A stretch of 64,000 nt of DNA from Nonlabens antarcticus (GCF_015356755.1 NZ_JADFCO010000065.1:248001-312000), one strand, 5' to 3'. Numbered from the stretch's first letter, positions 1 through 8,616 are shown. Numbers and translations are program-made. The notes: a model not told the origin generated them from the sequence alone.

Positions 1-222
1 GAACGTGTGGAAGTTGCCAGACGCCATCTTGAAATGGCAATTGCCTGGAAAGGAGAAAAATTGGGCGTTTTTGAAACCCGTAGACATTATACCAATTATT
101 TCAAAGGAATTCCAGACTTTAAGGAGCATCGCATGAAAATGGTAACTAGCGACGATAGCGCCGCTGTATTTGCTGCTTTTGAAGAAGTCTTAGAAAATTT
201 TGCTGATTACAGCTTTGCCTGA
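1..222 (+). CDS. dusB: tRNA-dihydrouridine synthase, C-terminal part
   Basis: Only the last 73 residues are in the window; the frame is open from base 1 and stops with TGA at 220-222. The helical tail (RVEVARRHLEMAI, then GVFETRRH, YFKGIPDF) looks like the C-terminal RNA-binding helical domain of the DusB/NifR3 family, which reduces uridine to dihydrouridine in tRNA D-loops with FMN and NADPH. The FMN-binding barrel lies upstream of the window and cannot be checked. The gene converges on the permease gene and the two coding ends overlap by 16 bp. Assignment to the Dus family is good; the DusB subtype is inferred from the tail alone. Confidence 0.8.
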   Translation, partial: ERVEVARRHLEMAIAWKGEKLGVFETRRHYTNYFKGIPDFKEHRMKMVTSDDSAAVFAAFEEVLENFADYSFA

Positions 223-1424
223 GAAAGCAATCTGTCGTTGATCCTGCGACTTCCTATATAACTAGCAATAATTCCCAATACCACAATGGTAGAAAGTGCA
301 ATCAGCACATTGAGCCAGTCCATCGCAAACGGATAAGGAATTCCCGGCGCGATATAAACCCAATTAAAAGTCATCTGTCCATAGACAAAAGCCATTCCTA
401 TCAACAATCCTAAGATGCCGCCTGAAATGGTCATTAAAGATCCTTGAAGGAAGAATATCCTGCGCAGTTGGCCGACTTCGGCACCTAGATCGAGTAAAGT
501 TTTGAGATTTTTCTTCTTGTCAAGAATCATCATAATAATGGATCCCACGACATTGAATAATGCAATAATCAGTACCAAAGTGAATATCAAGTACACCGCT
601 AGATTTTCAGAATTGAGCATTTTATAGAGTGCACCATTCAATTGCAATTTGTTCTTGATCTCAATATCCACGTCAAACAAAGCCTCGATTTCTTTGCGTA
701 CGTCATCTTCCATATTGGGATCTGTAAGCTTTATTTCTAGTGCAGACGCCGTAGTGTCACTATAATTGAGCAAGGTTCTGGCAGCGCTCAATCGCATGAA
801 TATATATTTGTTATCTAACTCTTCATTGACTGAGAACATTCCGGTAGCAATAGCATCTAACGTACTAAACGAGCGGCTCAAGTTCATAACATTGATCGCA
901 TTAGTTCCAGGTCTGGGAACCATTATTTGCATGAAGGCACTGTAATCATTTACAGATATAGATAAATCATCAGCTATTCCTGCGCCTATAATTACTTGTG
1001 GATCATTATCTGTCAACCAGCTGCCGTAAATCAGGATCGAGTCCGGCTCAATGATCTGATCATAATTTTCTGGAACTCCTTTAATGTAAGCGATATCATT
1101 TTTTTCAGAATAGCTCAAGAATGCCTTTTCTTCTATAACCTCAGAAACTACGGCAATTCCAGTAATGTTCTCGAGAGCCCGCTTTCGCGAAAGCGGAATT
1201 TCCAGCGTTTTACCCTGCACGGCAGTTACTTGCAAATCGGGATCAAAATAACCGGTAAATCCGGTGCTGAATTCTTTCAAACCACTGAATCCGGAAAGCA
1301 CGATAAATAGTGCCGCGGTTCCCACGATGGTGATGATAAAACTGAGGATATTGATGATGTTAATGGCGTTCTTGCCATTTTTTGAGACCAGATACCGTCG
1401 CGCTATGTAAAACGAAAAGTTCAC
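207..1424 (-). CDS. FtsX/LolE-type ABC transporter permease
   Basis: A 405-residue inner-membrane protein with the MacB/FtsX/LolC-E layout: one N-terminal membrane helix (about residues 20-45), a long periplasmic domain (about 46-275), then three C-terminal helices (about 280-305, 325-355, 370-395). The start (NFSFYIARRYL) is typical of Bacteroidota LolC/E-like permeases, whose relatives extract lipoproteins from the inner membrane. No ATPase gene is next to it, so the partner must be encoded elsewhere and the substrate is not shown. It lies 1 bp downstream of rbfA and is probably cotranscribed with it. One copy of the iterated 16-bp palindrome (1180-1195) encodes PLSRKR in the periplasmic domain. 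Confidence 0.8.
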   Translation of the reverse strand: MNFSFYIARRYLVSKNGKNAINIINILSFIITIVGTAALFIVLSGFSGLKEFSTGFTGYFDPDLQVTAVQGKTLEIPLSRKRALENITGIAVVSEVIEEKAFLSYSEKNDIAYIKGVPENYDQIIEPDSILIYGSWLTDNDPQVIIGAGIADDLSISVNDYSAFMQIMVPRPGTNAINVMNLSRSFSTLDAIATGMFSVNEELDNKYIFMRLSAARTLLNYSDTTASALEIKLTDPNMEDDVRKEIEALFDVDIEIKNKLQLNGALYKMLNSENLAVYLIFTLVLIIALFNVVGSIIMMILDKKKNLKTLLDLGAEVGQLRRIFFLQGSLMTISGGILGLLIGMAFVYGQMTFNWVYIAPGIPYPFAMDWLNVLIALSTIVVLGIIASYIGSRRINDRLLSQAKL

Positions 1425-1425
1425 T

Positions 1426-1821
1426 CTAGGACTTCTTGCGTCTAGGTAAAATGTCTGGGTTCTCGATAGGATTGTTATGCCCTTTCAACTCTTTGTCAAT
1501 CTGATCCATGTATTCCAGACTGTCATCATTAAAAAACTGAAGCTCTGGCATGCGACGGAACTGGTGACGGACTTTGGCAGCCACATCGTATCGCAACTCA
1601 CTGGTCATTTCTACAATCTCTTCAACTACAGTAGTCGCTTTGTCTGGTGGAAAAACCGACACATAAACTTTAGCATACCCTAAATCTGGTGTCACAGTAA
1701 CTCTAGTGACAGAAACAATCAAATTTTTCACGGCGTTTTCACGCATTTTATCTTGTAAAACCTGAGAAATATCCCCTTGAAGGATCCCAGCAATTTTTTT
1801 CTGACGTTGACTTTCTTCCAT
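1426..1821 (-). CDS. rbfA: Ribosome-binding factor A
   Basis: A 131-residue RbfA, a KH-fold protein that binds the 30S subunit during late 16S rRNA maturation and cold adaptation. Visible family features are the start EESQRQKKIAGILQ, the central VSVTRVTVTPDLGYAKVYVS strand region and the VRHQFRRMPELQFFNDDS segment. A start 18 bp further upstream exists in frame, but the ATG at 1821 is preferred: a -7 box TACCTTTG (complement 1826-1833) ends exactly 4 nt before it, so the longer form would not be transcribed. The mRNA is predicted to be leaderless or nearly so. The permease follows after 1 bp. Confidence 0.92.
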   Translation of the reverse strand: MEESQRQKKIAGILQGDISQVLQDKMRENAVKNLIVSVTRVTVTPDLGYAKVYVSVFPPDKATTVVEEIVEMTSELRYDVAAKVRHQFRRMPELQFFNDDSLEYMDQIDKELKGHNNPIENPDILPRRKKS

Positions 1822-1825
1822 CTTA

Positions 1826-1833
1826 CAAAGGTA
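1826..1833 (-). promoter_or_regulatory. -7 promoter box of rbfA
   Basis: TACCTTTG on the minus strand fits the Bacteroidota -7 consensus TAnnTTTG. It ends 4 nt before the rbfA ATG at 1821, placing the expected transcription start at or next to the start codon. No clear TTG -33 element is seen. Confidence 0.6.
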
Positions 1834-1863
1834 ACTCAAGAAATGATATTATGATGATAATAT

Positions 1864-1974
1864 GGGCGTTACCTCGGCTTAAGCCTCGGTCGGGCTATCT
1901 GCTGCAATCTTTTTCTTTCTACCGCCTAAAAGCGGCAACTAGAAAAGGATTTACGCTACTATCCCTAACGCAAA
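1864..1974 (+). repeat. Structured dispersed repeat, copy A
   Basis: First of three related elements (others: 3334-3442 complement, 24769-24894). The ends form an inverted pair, GCGTTA (1866-1871) with TAACGC (1966-1971). Inside are a GGCTTAAGCC palindrome (1876-1885), an 11-bp stem AATCTTTTTCT (1906-1916) with AGAAAAGGATT (1941-1951), and an apical stem CCGC (1922-1925) with GCGG (1932-1935). Shared blocks among copies are GGGCGT at the start, CGGTCGGGCT in A and B, and CTAC-ATCC-ACGCAA at the end. It may be a small RNA or a REP-like DNA element. It lies in the gap between divergent rbfA and mce. Confidence 0.7.
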
Positions 1975-2101
1975 GAGATCAAATACATTTTTTCATTTCA
2001 TCAATTTTTTAGTCTTCAGCCGTCTAAGAGTTACCCTAGGCAATGCATCATTAGTGAGTTCCTAATGTTGTAAAACAGTATTTTTACACAAAATCAGAAT
2101 C

Positions 2102-2506
2102 ATGCTGGGAAAAATAGAGCATCTGGGAATTGCTGTAAAAGATTTAGAAGCAGCAAACGCCGTTTATGAAAAATTACTGGGAACTGCAGCCTATAAACAG
2201 GAAGCGGTAGAAAGCGAAAGCGTTACTACCAGTTTTTTTAAAGCGGGCGACAATAAAATCGAGTTGCTTGCCGCTACAGATCCAGGAAGTGCGATCGCAA
2301 AATTTATTGAGAAGCGAGGTGAAGGCATTCATCATGTCGCATTTGCCGTAGAGAACATCGTGGCAGAAATGAAACGACTGGAACAAGAAGGATTTACTAT
2401 ATTAAATAAAGAACCCAAACGTGGTGCTGATAATAAGCTTGTTGCGTTTGTACATCCCAAGGGAACAAATGGCGTATTGGTAGAGTTATGTCAGGAAATC
2501 AAATAA
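2102..2506 (+). CDS. mce: Methylmalonyl-CoA epimerase
   Basis: A 134-residue single-module VOC (glyoxalase-fold) protein that interconverts (R)- and (S)-methylmalonyl-CoA in the propionate/succinyl-CoA pathway. The start KIEHLGIAVKDLEAA supplies the first metal-ligand His; GIHHVAFAVENI and the closing GVLVELCQ supply the other His and the Glu. Length matches the family. A TATTTTTA box about 20 bp upstream may be its promoter. It stands alone between a structured repeat and the tRNA gene; no methylmalonyl-CoA mutase gene is in the window. Confidence 0.9.
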   Translation: MLGKIEHLGIAVKDLEAANAVYEKLLGTAAYKQEAVESESVTTSFFKAGDNKIELLAATDPGSAIAKFIEKRGEGIHHVAFAVENIVAEMKRLEQEGFTILNKEPKRGADNKLVAFVHPKGTNGVLVELCQEIK

Positions 2507-2509
2507 TAG

Positions 2510-2540
2510 TTTGGTTAAACCCGCATATAGTTTAAATTTG
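2510..2540 (+). promoter_or_regulatory. Promoter of the CAT-anticodon tRNA
   Basis: The best bipartite promoter in the window: TTTG at 2510-2513, 19-nt spacer, then TAAATTTG at 2533-2540, matching the Bacteroidota pattern of a -33 TTTG and a -7 TAnnTTTG. It lies 40 bp before the mature tRNA 5' end, leaving a short leader to be removed by RNase P. Confidence 0.75.
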
Positions 2541-2580
2541 CAGACTTTTTAATCAGTACTATCAAGCTTTGATAGTTTTG

Positions 2581-2654
2581 GGGCCTATAACTCAGCTGGT
2601 TAGAGTATCTGACTCATAATCAGAAAGTCCCTGGTTCGAGCCCAGGTGGGCCCA
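2581..2654 (+). tRNA. tRNA with anticodon CAT (Met or Ile2)
   Basis: A complete 74-nt cloverleaf: acceptor GGGCCTA with TGGGCCC (one T-G pair), D stem ACTC/GAGT, anticodon stem TCTGA/TCAGA around loop CTCATAA, T stem CCTGG/CCAGG with loop TTCGAGC, discriminator A. CCA is not encoded. Anticodon CAT with this loop fits both elongator tRNA-Met and the lysidine-modified tRNA-Ile2, and the two cannot be separated by eye. The last 11 nt of the gene and its terminator are repeated three more times downstream. Confidence 0.93.
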
Positions 2655-3218
2655 CTCAAAGACCTTAGTTAATTCTAAGGTCTTTTTTATTTCCTGAATT
2701 CTAATTACGATCGCAATCTCAATACTCATCTGGACTAGAAGCTTGTGCCGCAATTGATGCGGTAAGCCCTGGCGCCGCACTGAGTGCAGTCGAAGTGTGG
2801 GCCCACTTAAAGACCTTAGGTAATCTAAGGTCTTTTTTATTTCGTGAATTCTCATTACAGTCGCAACCTCAATGCCCTTCTGGGCGAGAAACTTGTGCCA
2901 CACTTGATGCGGTAAGCCCAGGCGCCGCACTGAGCGCAGTCGAAGTGTGGGCCCACTCAAAGACCTTAGTTAATTCTAAGGTCTTTTTTATTTCCTGAAT
3001 TCTAATTACGATCGCAATCTCAATACTCATCTGGACTAGAAGCTTGTGCCGCACTTGATGCGTTAAACCCAAGCGCCGCACTGAGCGCAGTCGAAGTGTG
3101 AGCCCACTTAAAGACCTTAGTTAATTCTAAGGTCTTTTTTTATTTTCTAAATTCTCATTACGATTACAATCTTAATGCCCATCTGGACGACAAGCTTGTG
3201 CCGCACTTGATGCAGTAA
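2646..3218 (+). repeat. Tandem repeat of tRNA tail plus terminator, four units
   Basis: Units start at 2646, 2797, 2947 and 3098 (period 150-151 bp; the fourth is cut short near 3218). Each begins with the tRNA 3' end GTGGGCCCAC (GTGAGCCCAC in unit 4), continues with a terminator hairpin AGACCTTAG/CTAAGGTCT plus T-run, then a diverged spacer. The first three units end with CGCACTGAG(C/T)GCAGTCGAAG just before the next tRNA tail; the cut-short fourth lacks it. Only unit 1 follows a real tRNA. The open frames crossing the array arise from the repeat and are not counted as genes. Confidence 0.9.
2658..2689 (+). terminator. tRNA terminator (first of four)
   Basis: AGACCTTAG (2660-2668) pairs with CTAAGGTCT (2675-2683) and runs into six T. 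Equivalent hairpins recur in each later repeat unit, so any readthrough meets up to four terminators in series. Confidence 0.85.
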
Positions 3219-3333
3219 TCTGAAATGAACCAAAAATAAAACACGTGCTATTTGCTATAAATTTTGATTCTAGTCAAACTGTTACTAGACCTCTTGGCGT
3301 TCTCGTTTGCCCTAATGATTTACAGTAAATATT

Positions 3334-3442
3334 GCGTTAAGGATTGTAGTGAAAATCCTTTTTAAGCCTTTCGGGATGTTATGCTTGCTTAAAAAGATTG
3401 AAACGAAAAGCCTGGCCGAGGCCATAGCCGAGGCAACGCCCA
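3334..3442 (-). repeat. Structured dispersed repeat, copy C
   Basis: Read on the minus strand this matches copy A: it opens with TGGGCGTTGCCTCGG and closes with ATCCTTAACGC. The terminal pair GCGTTG/TAACGC is kept (one G-T pair). The main internal stem is AATC-TTTTTAAGC with GCTTAAAAAGGATT, 13 bp with one bulged G; its inner half differs from copy A but still pairs. It lies in the 300-bp gap before the M1 peptidase, where nothing else is recognised. Confidence 0.7.
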
Positions 3443-3500
3443 AAAGAACATGCTCATTATAAAATGTATCCCAGTCATAATCTCAATCTTTTCAAATCCT

Positions 3501-3508
3501 TATCTTTA
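3501..3508 (+). promoter_or_regulatory. Likely -7 box of the M1 peptidase gene
   Basis: TATCTTTA, a variant of TAnnTTTG ending in A as in several other genes here, lies 20 nt before the ATG at 3529. No convincing -33 element. Confidence 0.45.
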
Positions 3509-3528
3509 TCCAGATCTAAAAATTTCTC

Positions 3529-5388
3529 ATGAAAAAAATGTTATTAATGATTACCGCTGGGGTTTTTCTAGCCAGTTGTGGTTCTAATCAAGTTTCTAAA
3601 AAGACGCAAGCCTCTTCTGACAACCCGTACTACTGGCAGCAACATGTCAATTATGATATGGATATAAAAATGGATGTAAATCGCTATCAATATGATGGTA
3701 AGCAGACTCTAGTTTATACAAACAATTCTCCAGAAACACTGGATCGCGTTTATTATCACATGTATTATAATGCGTTCCAGCCAGGAAGTGAAATGGATGT
3801 ACGATCACGCACTATTAATGATCCAGATCGTCGAGTAGGGTCTCGTATTGAAGCGTTAAAGCCTAATGAGCAAGGATTCCTGCATGTGAGTAATATGACT
3901 CAAGATGGAAAAACTCTTTCTCCTATGGAAGAAGGAACTCTTCTTATCGTTCCACTTGCCCAAGCTTTAAAACCTGGACAATCCACAACTTTTGAATTGG
4001 ATTTCAATGGTCAACTTCCTGTACAAATTAGACGTAGTGGTCGTAATAATGCAGAAGGTGTGGCACTTTCTATGACACAGTGGTATCCTAAAATGGTCGA
4101 GTTTGATAAAGATGGATGGAATGCCAGTCCATACATAGGCCGTGAATTTCATGGTGTTTGGGGTGATTTTGATGTTAAAATCACCATAGATAAAGAGTAT
4201 ACGATAGGAGGAACTGGTTACTTACAGAATCCTAAAGAAATAGGACATGGCTATGATACCCCTAATTCTGGTCCAGGAAAAGGAGAAAACGGTATGTTAA
4301 CCTGGCATTTTAAAGCTCCAATGGTGCACGATTTTGCTTGGGGCGCAGATCCTAATTATATACACGATATCTACAAGGGAGCAAATGATGTTGACCTTCA
4401 CTTCTTTTATAAAGACAACGCAGCAATCAAGGATAACTGGAAAAAATTACAACCAGCAACAAACCAGATGTTGGAGTTTTTTAACAAGCATATAGGTCAA
4501 TATCCTTACAAACAATACTCTGTGATTCAAGGCGGTGATGGCGGTATGGAATATGCCATGAGCACATTAATTACTGGCGAGCGCAGTTTTGGAAGTCTTG
4601 CTGGCGTTACTGCACATGAATTTGCACATTCCTGGTTCAACCATGTATTAGCAACTAATGAGCTTAAACATGAGTGGATGGATGAAGGCTTTACTTCCTA
4701 CATTTCTGATGAGGCCATGAACGAGGTATTCAACGAGAACAAGGAAAACCCATCAGCGGGATCTTACAGCGGGTACATCAGACTTGCGACCTCTGGCATT
4801 GAGCAACCACAAACTACCCATGCAGACCGCTATGCACTTAACGGTGCTTATGGGACCAGTGCTTATTCAAAAGGAGCCGTTTTCCTTGCACAGTTAGGTT
4901 ACATTGTAGGTGAAAACGTGCGCGACCAGATCATTAAAGAATATTACAACACTTGGAAATTCAAGCACCCTACACCTAACGATTTTAAACGAGTAGCAGA
5001 GCGCGTGAGTGGTTTTGAATTAGACTGGTACCTTACAGACTGGACCATGACAACAAATACTATCGATTATGCCATTGATGGTGTGCGTACAGAAAATGGA
5101 GCTGCTATGGTATCGCTTTCGCGAAAGGGTCTTATGCCTATGCCACTTGATGTTCAAGTTACCATGACAGATGGCAGCAGCAAAATGTATTACGTTCCAC
5201 TAGAAATGATGTACAATGAAAAAACAGTTCCTACTAACTGGACTGTAGAAAATGACTGGGCCTGGGCTTATCCTACCTACGAGTTTGCTATAGATGGTGT
5301 CGATGCAGCAAGTATTGATAGCATCACTATCGATCCAAAAAATAAAATGGCAGATGTGAATAAGGAAAATAACTTATATACTAAATAA
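3529..5388 (+). CDS. M1 family metallopeptidase, lipoprotein
   Basis: A 619-residue zinc aminopeptidase-like protein. The N terminus is a lipoprotein signal with lipobox LASC (Cys 17), so it is probably anchored to a membrane of the envelope. The zinc site is HEFAH at residues 363-367 with the third ligand Glu 386 in WMDEGF, the exact HExxH-x18-E spacing of M1 enzymes. The usual GxMEN exopeptidase motif reads GGMEY here. It is a single-gene unit followed by a strong terminator. A degenerate copy of the iterated palindrome (5114-5129, 15 of 16 bases) encodes SLSRKG. Peptide substrate is unknown. Confidence 0.92.
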   Translation: MKKMLLMITAGVFLASCGSNQVSKKTQASSDNPYYWQQHVNYDMDIKMDVNRYQYDGKQTLVYTNNSPETLDRVYYHMYYNAFQPGSEMDVRSRTINDPDRRVGSRIEALKPNEQGFLHVSNMTQDGKTLSPMEEGTLLIVPLAQALKPGQSTTFELDFNGQLPVQIRRSGRNNAEGVALSMTQWYPKMVEFDKDGWNASPYIGREFHGVWGDFDVKITIDKEYTIGGTGYLQNPKEIGHGYDTPNSGPGKGENGMLTWHFKAPMVHDFAWGADPNYIHDIYKGANDVDLHFFYKDNAAIKDNWKKLQPATNQMLEFFNKHIGQYPYKQYSVIQGGDGGMEYAMSTLITGERSFGSLAGVTAHEFAHSWFNHVLATNELKHEWMDEGFTSYISDEAMNEVFNENKENPSAGSYSGYIRLATSGIEQPQTTHADRYALNGAYGTSAYSKGAVFLAQLGYIVGENVRDQIIKEYYNTWKFKHPTPNDFKRVAERVSGFELDWYLTDWTMTTNTIDYAIDGVRTENGAAMVSLSRKGLMPMPLDVQVTMTDGSSKMYYVPLEMMYNEKTVPTNWTVENDWAWAYPTYEFAIDGVDAASIDSITIDPKNKMADVNKENNLYTK

Positions 5389-5410
5389 GGAGTTCTGATT
5401 TTATATAGAC

Positions 5411-5443
5411 AAGCCAGCTCAAATGAGCTGGCTTTCTTTTTTT
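5411..5443 (+). terminator. Terminator after the M1 peptidase gene
   Basis: AGCCAGCTCA (5412-5421) pairs perfectly with TGAGCTGGCT (5424-5433), followed by a T-rich run. It separates the peptidase gene from rnpA. Confidence 0.88.
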
Positions 5444-5472
5444 CAAAAACTATCAGAATTAGTTAACTCCAG

Positions 5473-5480
5473 TATCTTTA
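5473..5480 (+). promoter_or_regulatory. -7 promoter box of rnpA
   Basis: TATCTTTA ends 4 nt before the rnpA ATG at 5485, the same spacing as at rbfA, folB and the delta' gene. A leaderless transcript is inferred. Confidence 0.5.
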
Positions 5481-5484
5481 CCGT

Positions 5485-5874
5485 ATGAAATTCACTTTGG
5501 GCAAAGACAAAAAACTGAAAAGTAAAAAGGCGATAGAACAACTTTTTGTTAGCGGGTTGTCCATTAGAAAAGGAGCATTACGCCTAAAGTATTTAAGTGT
5601 TCCAGGAGGTGAAGATCACAAAGTAGCCTTCAGCGTGCCGAAACGTTTTTTTAAACTTGCCGTTGATCGCAATAGGGTAAAGCGATTGATGCGCGAGGTA
5701 TATCGATTGCACCAGCATGAAATAAAAACCCCAGAAAACCAGTTCTATAATTTCATGTGGATCTACCAGTCTAATAAGCTCCCAGACTATGAACACCTGG
5801 AACGGTTGATGAAACCAGTATTGCATCAATTGGCAAAAAGCACCATACCTGAAGAAGTCAACAAGTCGTCTTAA
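5485..5874 (+). CDS. rnpA: Ribonuclease P protein component
   Basis: A 129-residue basic protein that assists the RNase P RNA in 5' maturation of tRNAs. The diagnostic RNR-type motif is present as DRNRVKRLMREVYR near residues 69-82, preceded by VAFSVPKR. rpmH and dnaA, frequent neighbours in other phyla, are absent; instead the gene is followed by an S41 protease and an OmpA-type gene. The start is fixed by the signature MKFTLGKDKKLKSKKAI and the promoter just before it. Confidence 0.93.
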   Translation: MKFTLGKDKKLKSKKAIEQLFVSGLSIRKGALRLKYLSVPGGEDHKVAFSVPKRFFKLAVDRNRVKRLMREVYRLHQHEIKTPENQFYNFMWIYQSNKLPDYEHLERLMKPVLHQLAKSTIPEEVNKSS

Positions 5875-5933
5875 AAAGCTTCTTTACTACAGTTTAAGCT
5901 ATATTTAATTAACTTATTAGAAAGCAATACTTT

Positions 5934-7580
5934 ATGAGATCGAGCACCATCAGTATCAAACGCCATATTCTATTACCTATTTTAGGTGCTGGATTCTTCT
6001 TGTCATTAGCGAGCTTTAAAGATGATTTTTTTGAAATCGCAAAACAGATTGAAATATTTACAGAAATGTACAAGCAGCTCAACATGAACTATGTGGATGA
6101 AACTAATCCTGCAGAGCTCATGGATAGTGCGATAAACGGAATGCTATCAGATCTAGATCCCTACACGATATACTGGACAGAACAAGAAGTCGAAAGAGCC
6201 AAGATTAATTCCCGCGGTGAGTTTACTGGAATAGGTGCAAATGTGAGCACTCAGGCAGATAAATTGATTATCATGGAACCTTGGAAAGATTATCCCGCAG
6301 ATAAAGCCGGACTAAAAGCAGGCGATGAGATTATAAAAATTGATGGTACAAGTATTTCAGATTATAAAGATAATGCTGGCGAACTGCTACAAGGATCAGC
6401 AGGAACTGAGGTGAATGTGACCTACATGAGGCAAGGGAAAAAAAATACTGCCACGTTAAAACGAGCTGCCGTAGAAATACAAGCAGTTCCCTTTTTTGAG
6501 ATGGCTACACCAGAAATAGGGTATGTCATCCTATCAAAATTCAACGAGAAAGCTTCTAGAGAAACTAAGGAAGCCATCAAGCAGCTCAAGGAAAAAGGAG
6601 CTAAAAAAATTATTCTGGACTTGCGAGGAAATCCAGGAGGGTTGTTAAGCGAGGCAGTGAACGTTTCTAATCTCTTTATTGAAAAAGATAAATTGATTAC
6701 CAGTACAAAATCTAGCGTGGATAAGTATAATAAAACCTACCTGACTAAACGCAATGCTTATGATGCAGATATCCCTTTAGTGGTTTTGATCAATGGCCGC
6801 AGTGCCAGTGCTAGCGAGATAGTCAGTGGTAGTGTCCAGGATTACGATCGTGGCGTGGTGATAGGAGCCAGAAGCTTTGGTAAAGGACTGGTACAGCGCC
6901 CACAAGAGTTGAGTTATGGAACGCAGGTAAAAATTACAATTTCTAGATATTACACACCCAGCGGTCGCAGTATACAGGCGCTGGATTACTGGAATCGCGA
7001 TACAGATGGTAACGCTGTACGCACAAAAAAGGAAGATTATAAAGCCTATAAAACGGTAAACAGCGGTCGTACCGTTTATGATGGTGGCGGCGTGGATCCA
7101 GACATAAAGCTCCCTAGCGCTGCTTATTCTCCCATCACAACCTCATTATTGCGGGAAAATGCGATTTTTGACTACGCTACAGATTTCTATTATTCACACC
7201 AGTATTCAGACCTTGATAAGATCCAGCTTACAGATGCAGACTTCAATGCATTTGTGGCGTGGATCGAATCTCGCGGCTTTAATTTTGATACAGAAACGGA
7301 GTCCGCTTTTGCGAAAGCTTACAAAACAGCGATCCTTGAAGAGCTGGATGATGATATAACGACCAGTTATAAAGGCATGATGCAATCCATTCAAAATGCT
7401 AAGAAAAAAGACTTACGCGATAAAAAAGCCGAAATCATGAGTTTGCTGACTGATGAAATTGTAAAGAGATACTTCTATAGAGAGGGTCTTTATAATCATC
7501 AACTCAAATATAATGCAGAGATTCAAGCGGCTATTAAAGTTCTCAATAGCCCCACAGAATATCATAAGATTTTAAATTGA
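5934..7580 (+). CDS. S41 C-terminal processing peptidase
   Basis: A 548-residue periplasmic serine protease of the CtpA/Tsp family. An N-terminal hydrophobic segment (about residues 10-25) acts as signal or anchor. A PDZ domain follows (about 85-175, with GEFTGIGANV at its start), then the S41 catalytic domain: nucleophile in NGRSASASEIVSG near residue 293 and general-base Lys in ARSFGKGLVQ near 318. Such enzymes trim the C termini of envelope proteins. It shares 4 bp (ATGA type) with the OmpA-like gene, indicating translational coupling. A degenerate palindrome copy (7304-7319) encodes AFAKA. Confidence 0.93.
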   Translation: MRSSTISIKRHILLPILGAGFFLSLASFKDDFFEIAKQIEIFTEMYKQLNMNYVDETNPAELMDSAINGMLSDLDPYTIYWTEQEVERAKINSRGEFTGIGANVSTQADKLIIMEPWKDYPADKAGLKAGDEIIKIDGTSISDYKDNAGELLQGSAGTEVNVTYMRQGKKNTATLKRAAVEIQAVPFFEMATPEIGYVILSKFNEKASRETKEAIKQLKEKGAKKIILDLRGNPGGLLSEAVNVSNLFIEKDKLITSTKSSVDKYNKTYLTKRNAYDADIPLVVLINGRSASASEIVSGSVQDYDRGVVIGARSFGKGLVQRPQELSYGTQVKITISRYYTPSGRSIQALDYWNRDTDGNAVRTKKEDYKAYKTVNSGRTVYDGGGVDPDIKLPSAAYSPITTSLLRENAIFDYATDFYYSHQYSDLDKIQLTDADFNAFVAWIESRGFNFDTETESAFAKAYKTAILEELDDDITTSYKGMMQSIQNAKKKDLRDKKAEIMSLLTDEIVKRYFYREGLYNHQLKYNAEIQAAIKVLNSPTEYHKILN

Positions 7581-8593
7581 TGAAGCTAACAGCGACTTGC
7601 TTTTTTTTGTTTTGTTTAATGGCTAGCGCTAGCGCGCAAATTACTGTGGAGCACAGTGTATTTTTTGATTTAGATAAACATACCTTCAAAAGAAGCGAAT
7701 TACGGTCTTTTGAAAGTTTCTTTAAAGATTTACTATACCTCCCCATTCTCGATGTCGTCATTTTAGGATATACAGATGATCGTGGAACCTTAGAATATAA
7801 TCAAAAGCTTTCAGAAGATAGGGTAGAAACTGTCGCTATGTGGTTGCTCGACAACGATATCAACCTTATGAATATTTATAAAGAGATTGCCGGGAAAGGG
7901 GAAATCGCATTAAATGGAGATTCTAATAGAGTGGCTATTATCAAAGCCCGTGCACAAAATAGGAGGGTGGACGTACGTTTTATTTTAGAAGAATCTGCTG
8001 CAAACCGGATCGCTATTAAATCCTTGCAGAAAAAGAATTTAACGTCAGATCAACTTAAAATTATTAACGATTACGAAGAGAAAGTAATCTATCAAGTACG
8101 TAAAAAGTCAGATAGTAAGCAGGCCATAACTGTAATGGATCTGGATGAATATTTTTATGTTCCCACCGTCATTAGTCCTCCAGTAAATAGTAAGGAAGAA
8201 CCTTTTAAATCCTTGTTGCGTAAAGACATTTCAGAAGGCGAGACTATTCTTTTAAAGGACATTCACTTTTTAAGAGGACGGTCGACACTCAATCCAGAAT
8301 CCATTCCGCTAGTGAAGCGTGTGATTGAGATCTTGCGGGCCAGGCCTAACATTCATTTTGAAATTAATGGGCACGTGTGTTGTATCGACTCAAGGTTTGA
8401 AGATGCCCTCGACAGGAATACGATGAAATCTGACCTATCTGAAGCGCGTGCACGATTGATTTACAGGGTCTTTTTAGAATATCAAATTGACATGAAACGT
8501 ATGAAATTTCAAGGTTTCGGTCGTAAAAAACCCCTCGGCGGCACTGATAAAGAGGACCGCCGGGTGGAATTATATATTACTAAAGTCGATTAA
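7577..8593 (+). CDS. OmpA-family protein with two OmpA-like regions
   Basis: A 338-residue secreted protein with a signal peptide ending ASAQ near residue 21. Two peptidoglycan-binding OmpA-like regions can be seen: one around residues 25-120 (VILGYTDDRGTLEYNQKLSEDR, then RRVDVRFI) and a C-terminal one around 225-338 (ILLKDIHFLRGRSTLN, EINGHVCC, DLSEARARL, EDRRVELYI). No beta-barrel is evident, so it probably lies in the periplasm bound to the wall. Start overlaps the protease stop by 4 bp. The second region carries a Cys-Cys pair where many OmpA domains have TD. Confidence 0.82.
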   Translation: MMKLTATCFFLFCLMASASAQITVEHSVFFDLDKHTFKRSELRSFESFFKDLLYLPILDVVILGYTDDRGTLEYNQKLSEDRVETVAMWLLDNDINLMNIYKEIAGKGEIALNGDSNRVAIIKARAQNRRVDVRFILEESAANRIAIKSLQKKNLTSDQLKIINDYEEKVIYQVRKKSDSKQAITVMDLDEYFYVPTVISPPVNSKEEPFKSLLRKDISEGETILLKDIHFLRGRSTLNPESIPLVKRVIEILRARPNIHFEINGHVCCIDSRFEDALDRNTMKSDLSEARARLIYRVFLEYQIDMKRMKFQGFGRKKPLGGTDKEDRRVELYITKVD

Positions 8594-8616
8594 AATCCTT
8601 TATTTGAAATTAATGA

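Noticed and set aside
2592-3081. Overlapping open frames of 67-122 codons across the tRNA and downstream repeats
   Set aside because: They are produced by the tandem repeat and run through the tRNA gene and terminator hairpins; the translated products are internally repeated and resemble no family.
2646-3218. CRISPR-like array
   Set aside because: Units are about 150 bp, contiguous, with hairpin terminators and a tRNA tail; there are no short repeats with unique spacers and no cas genes.
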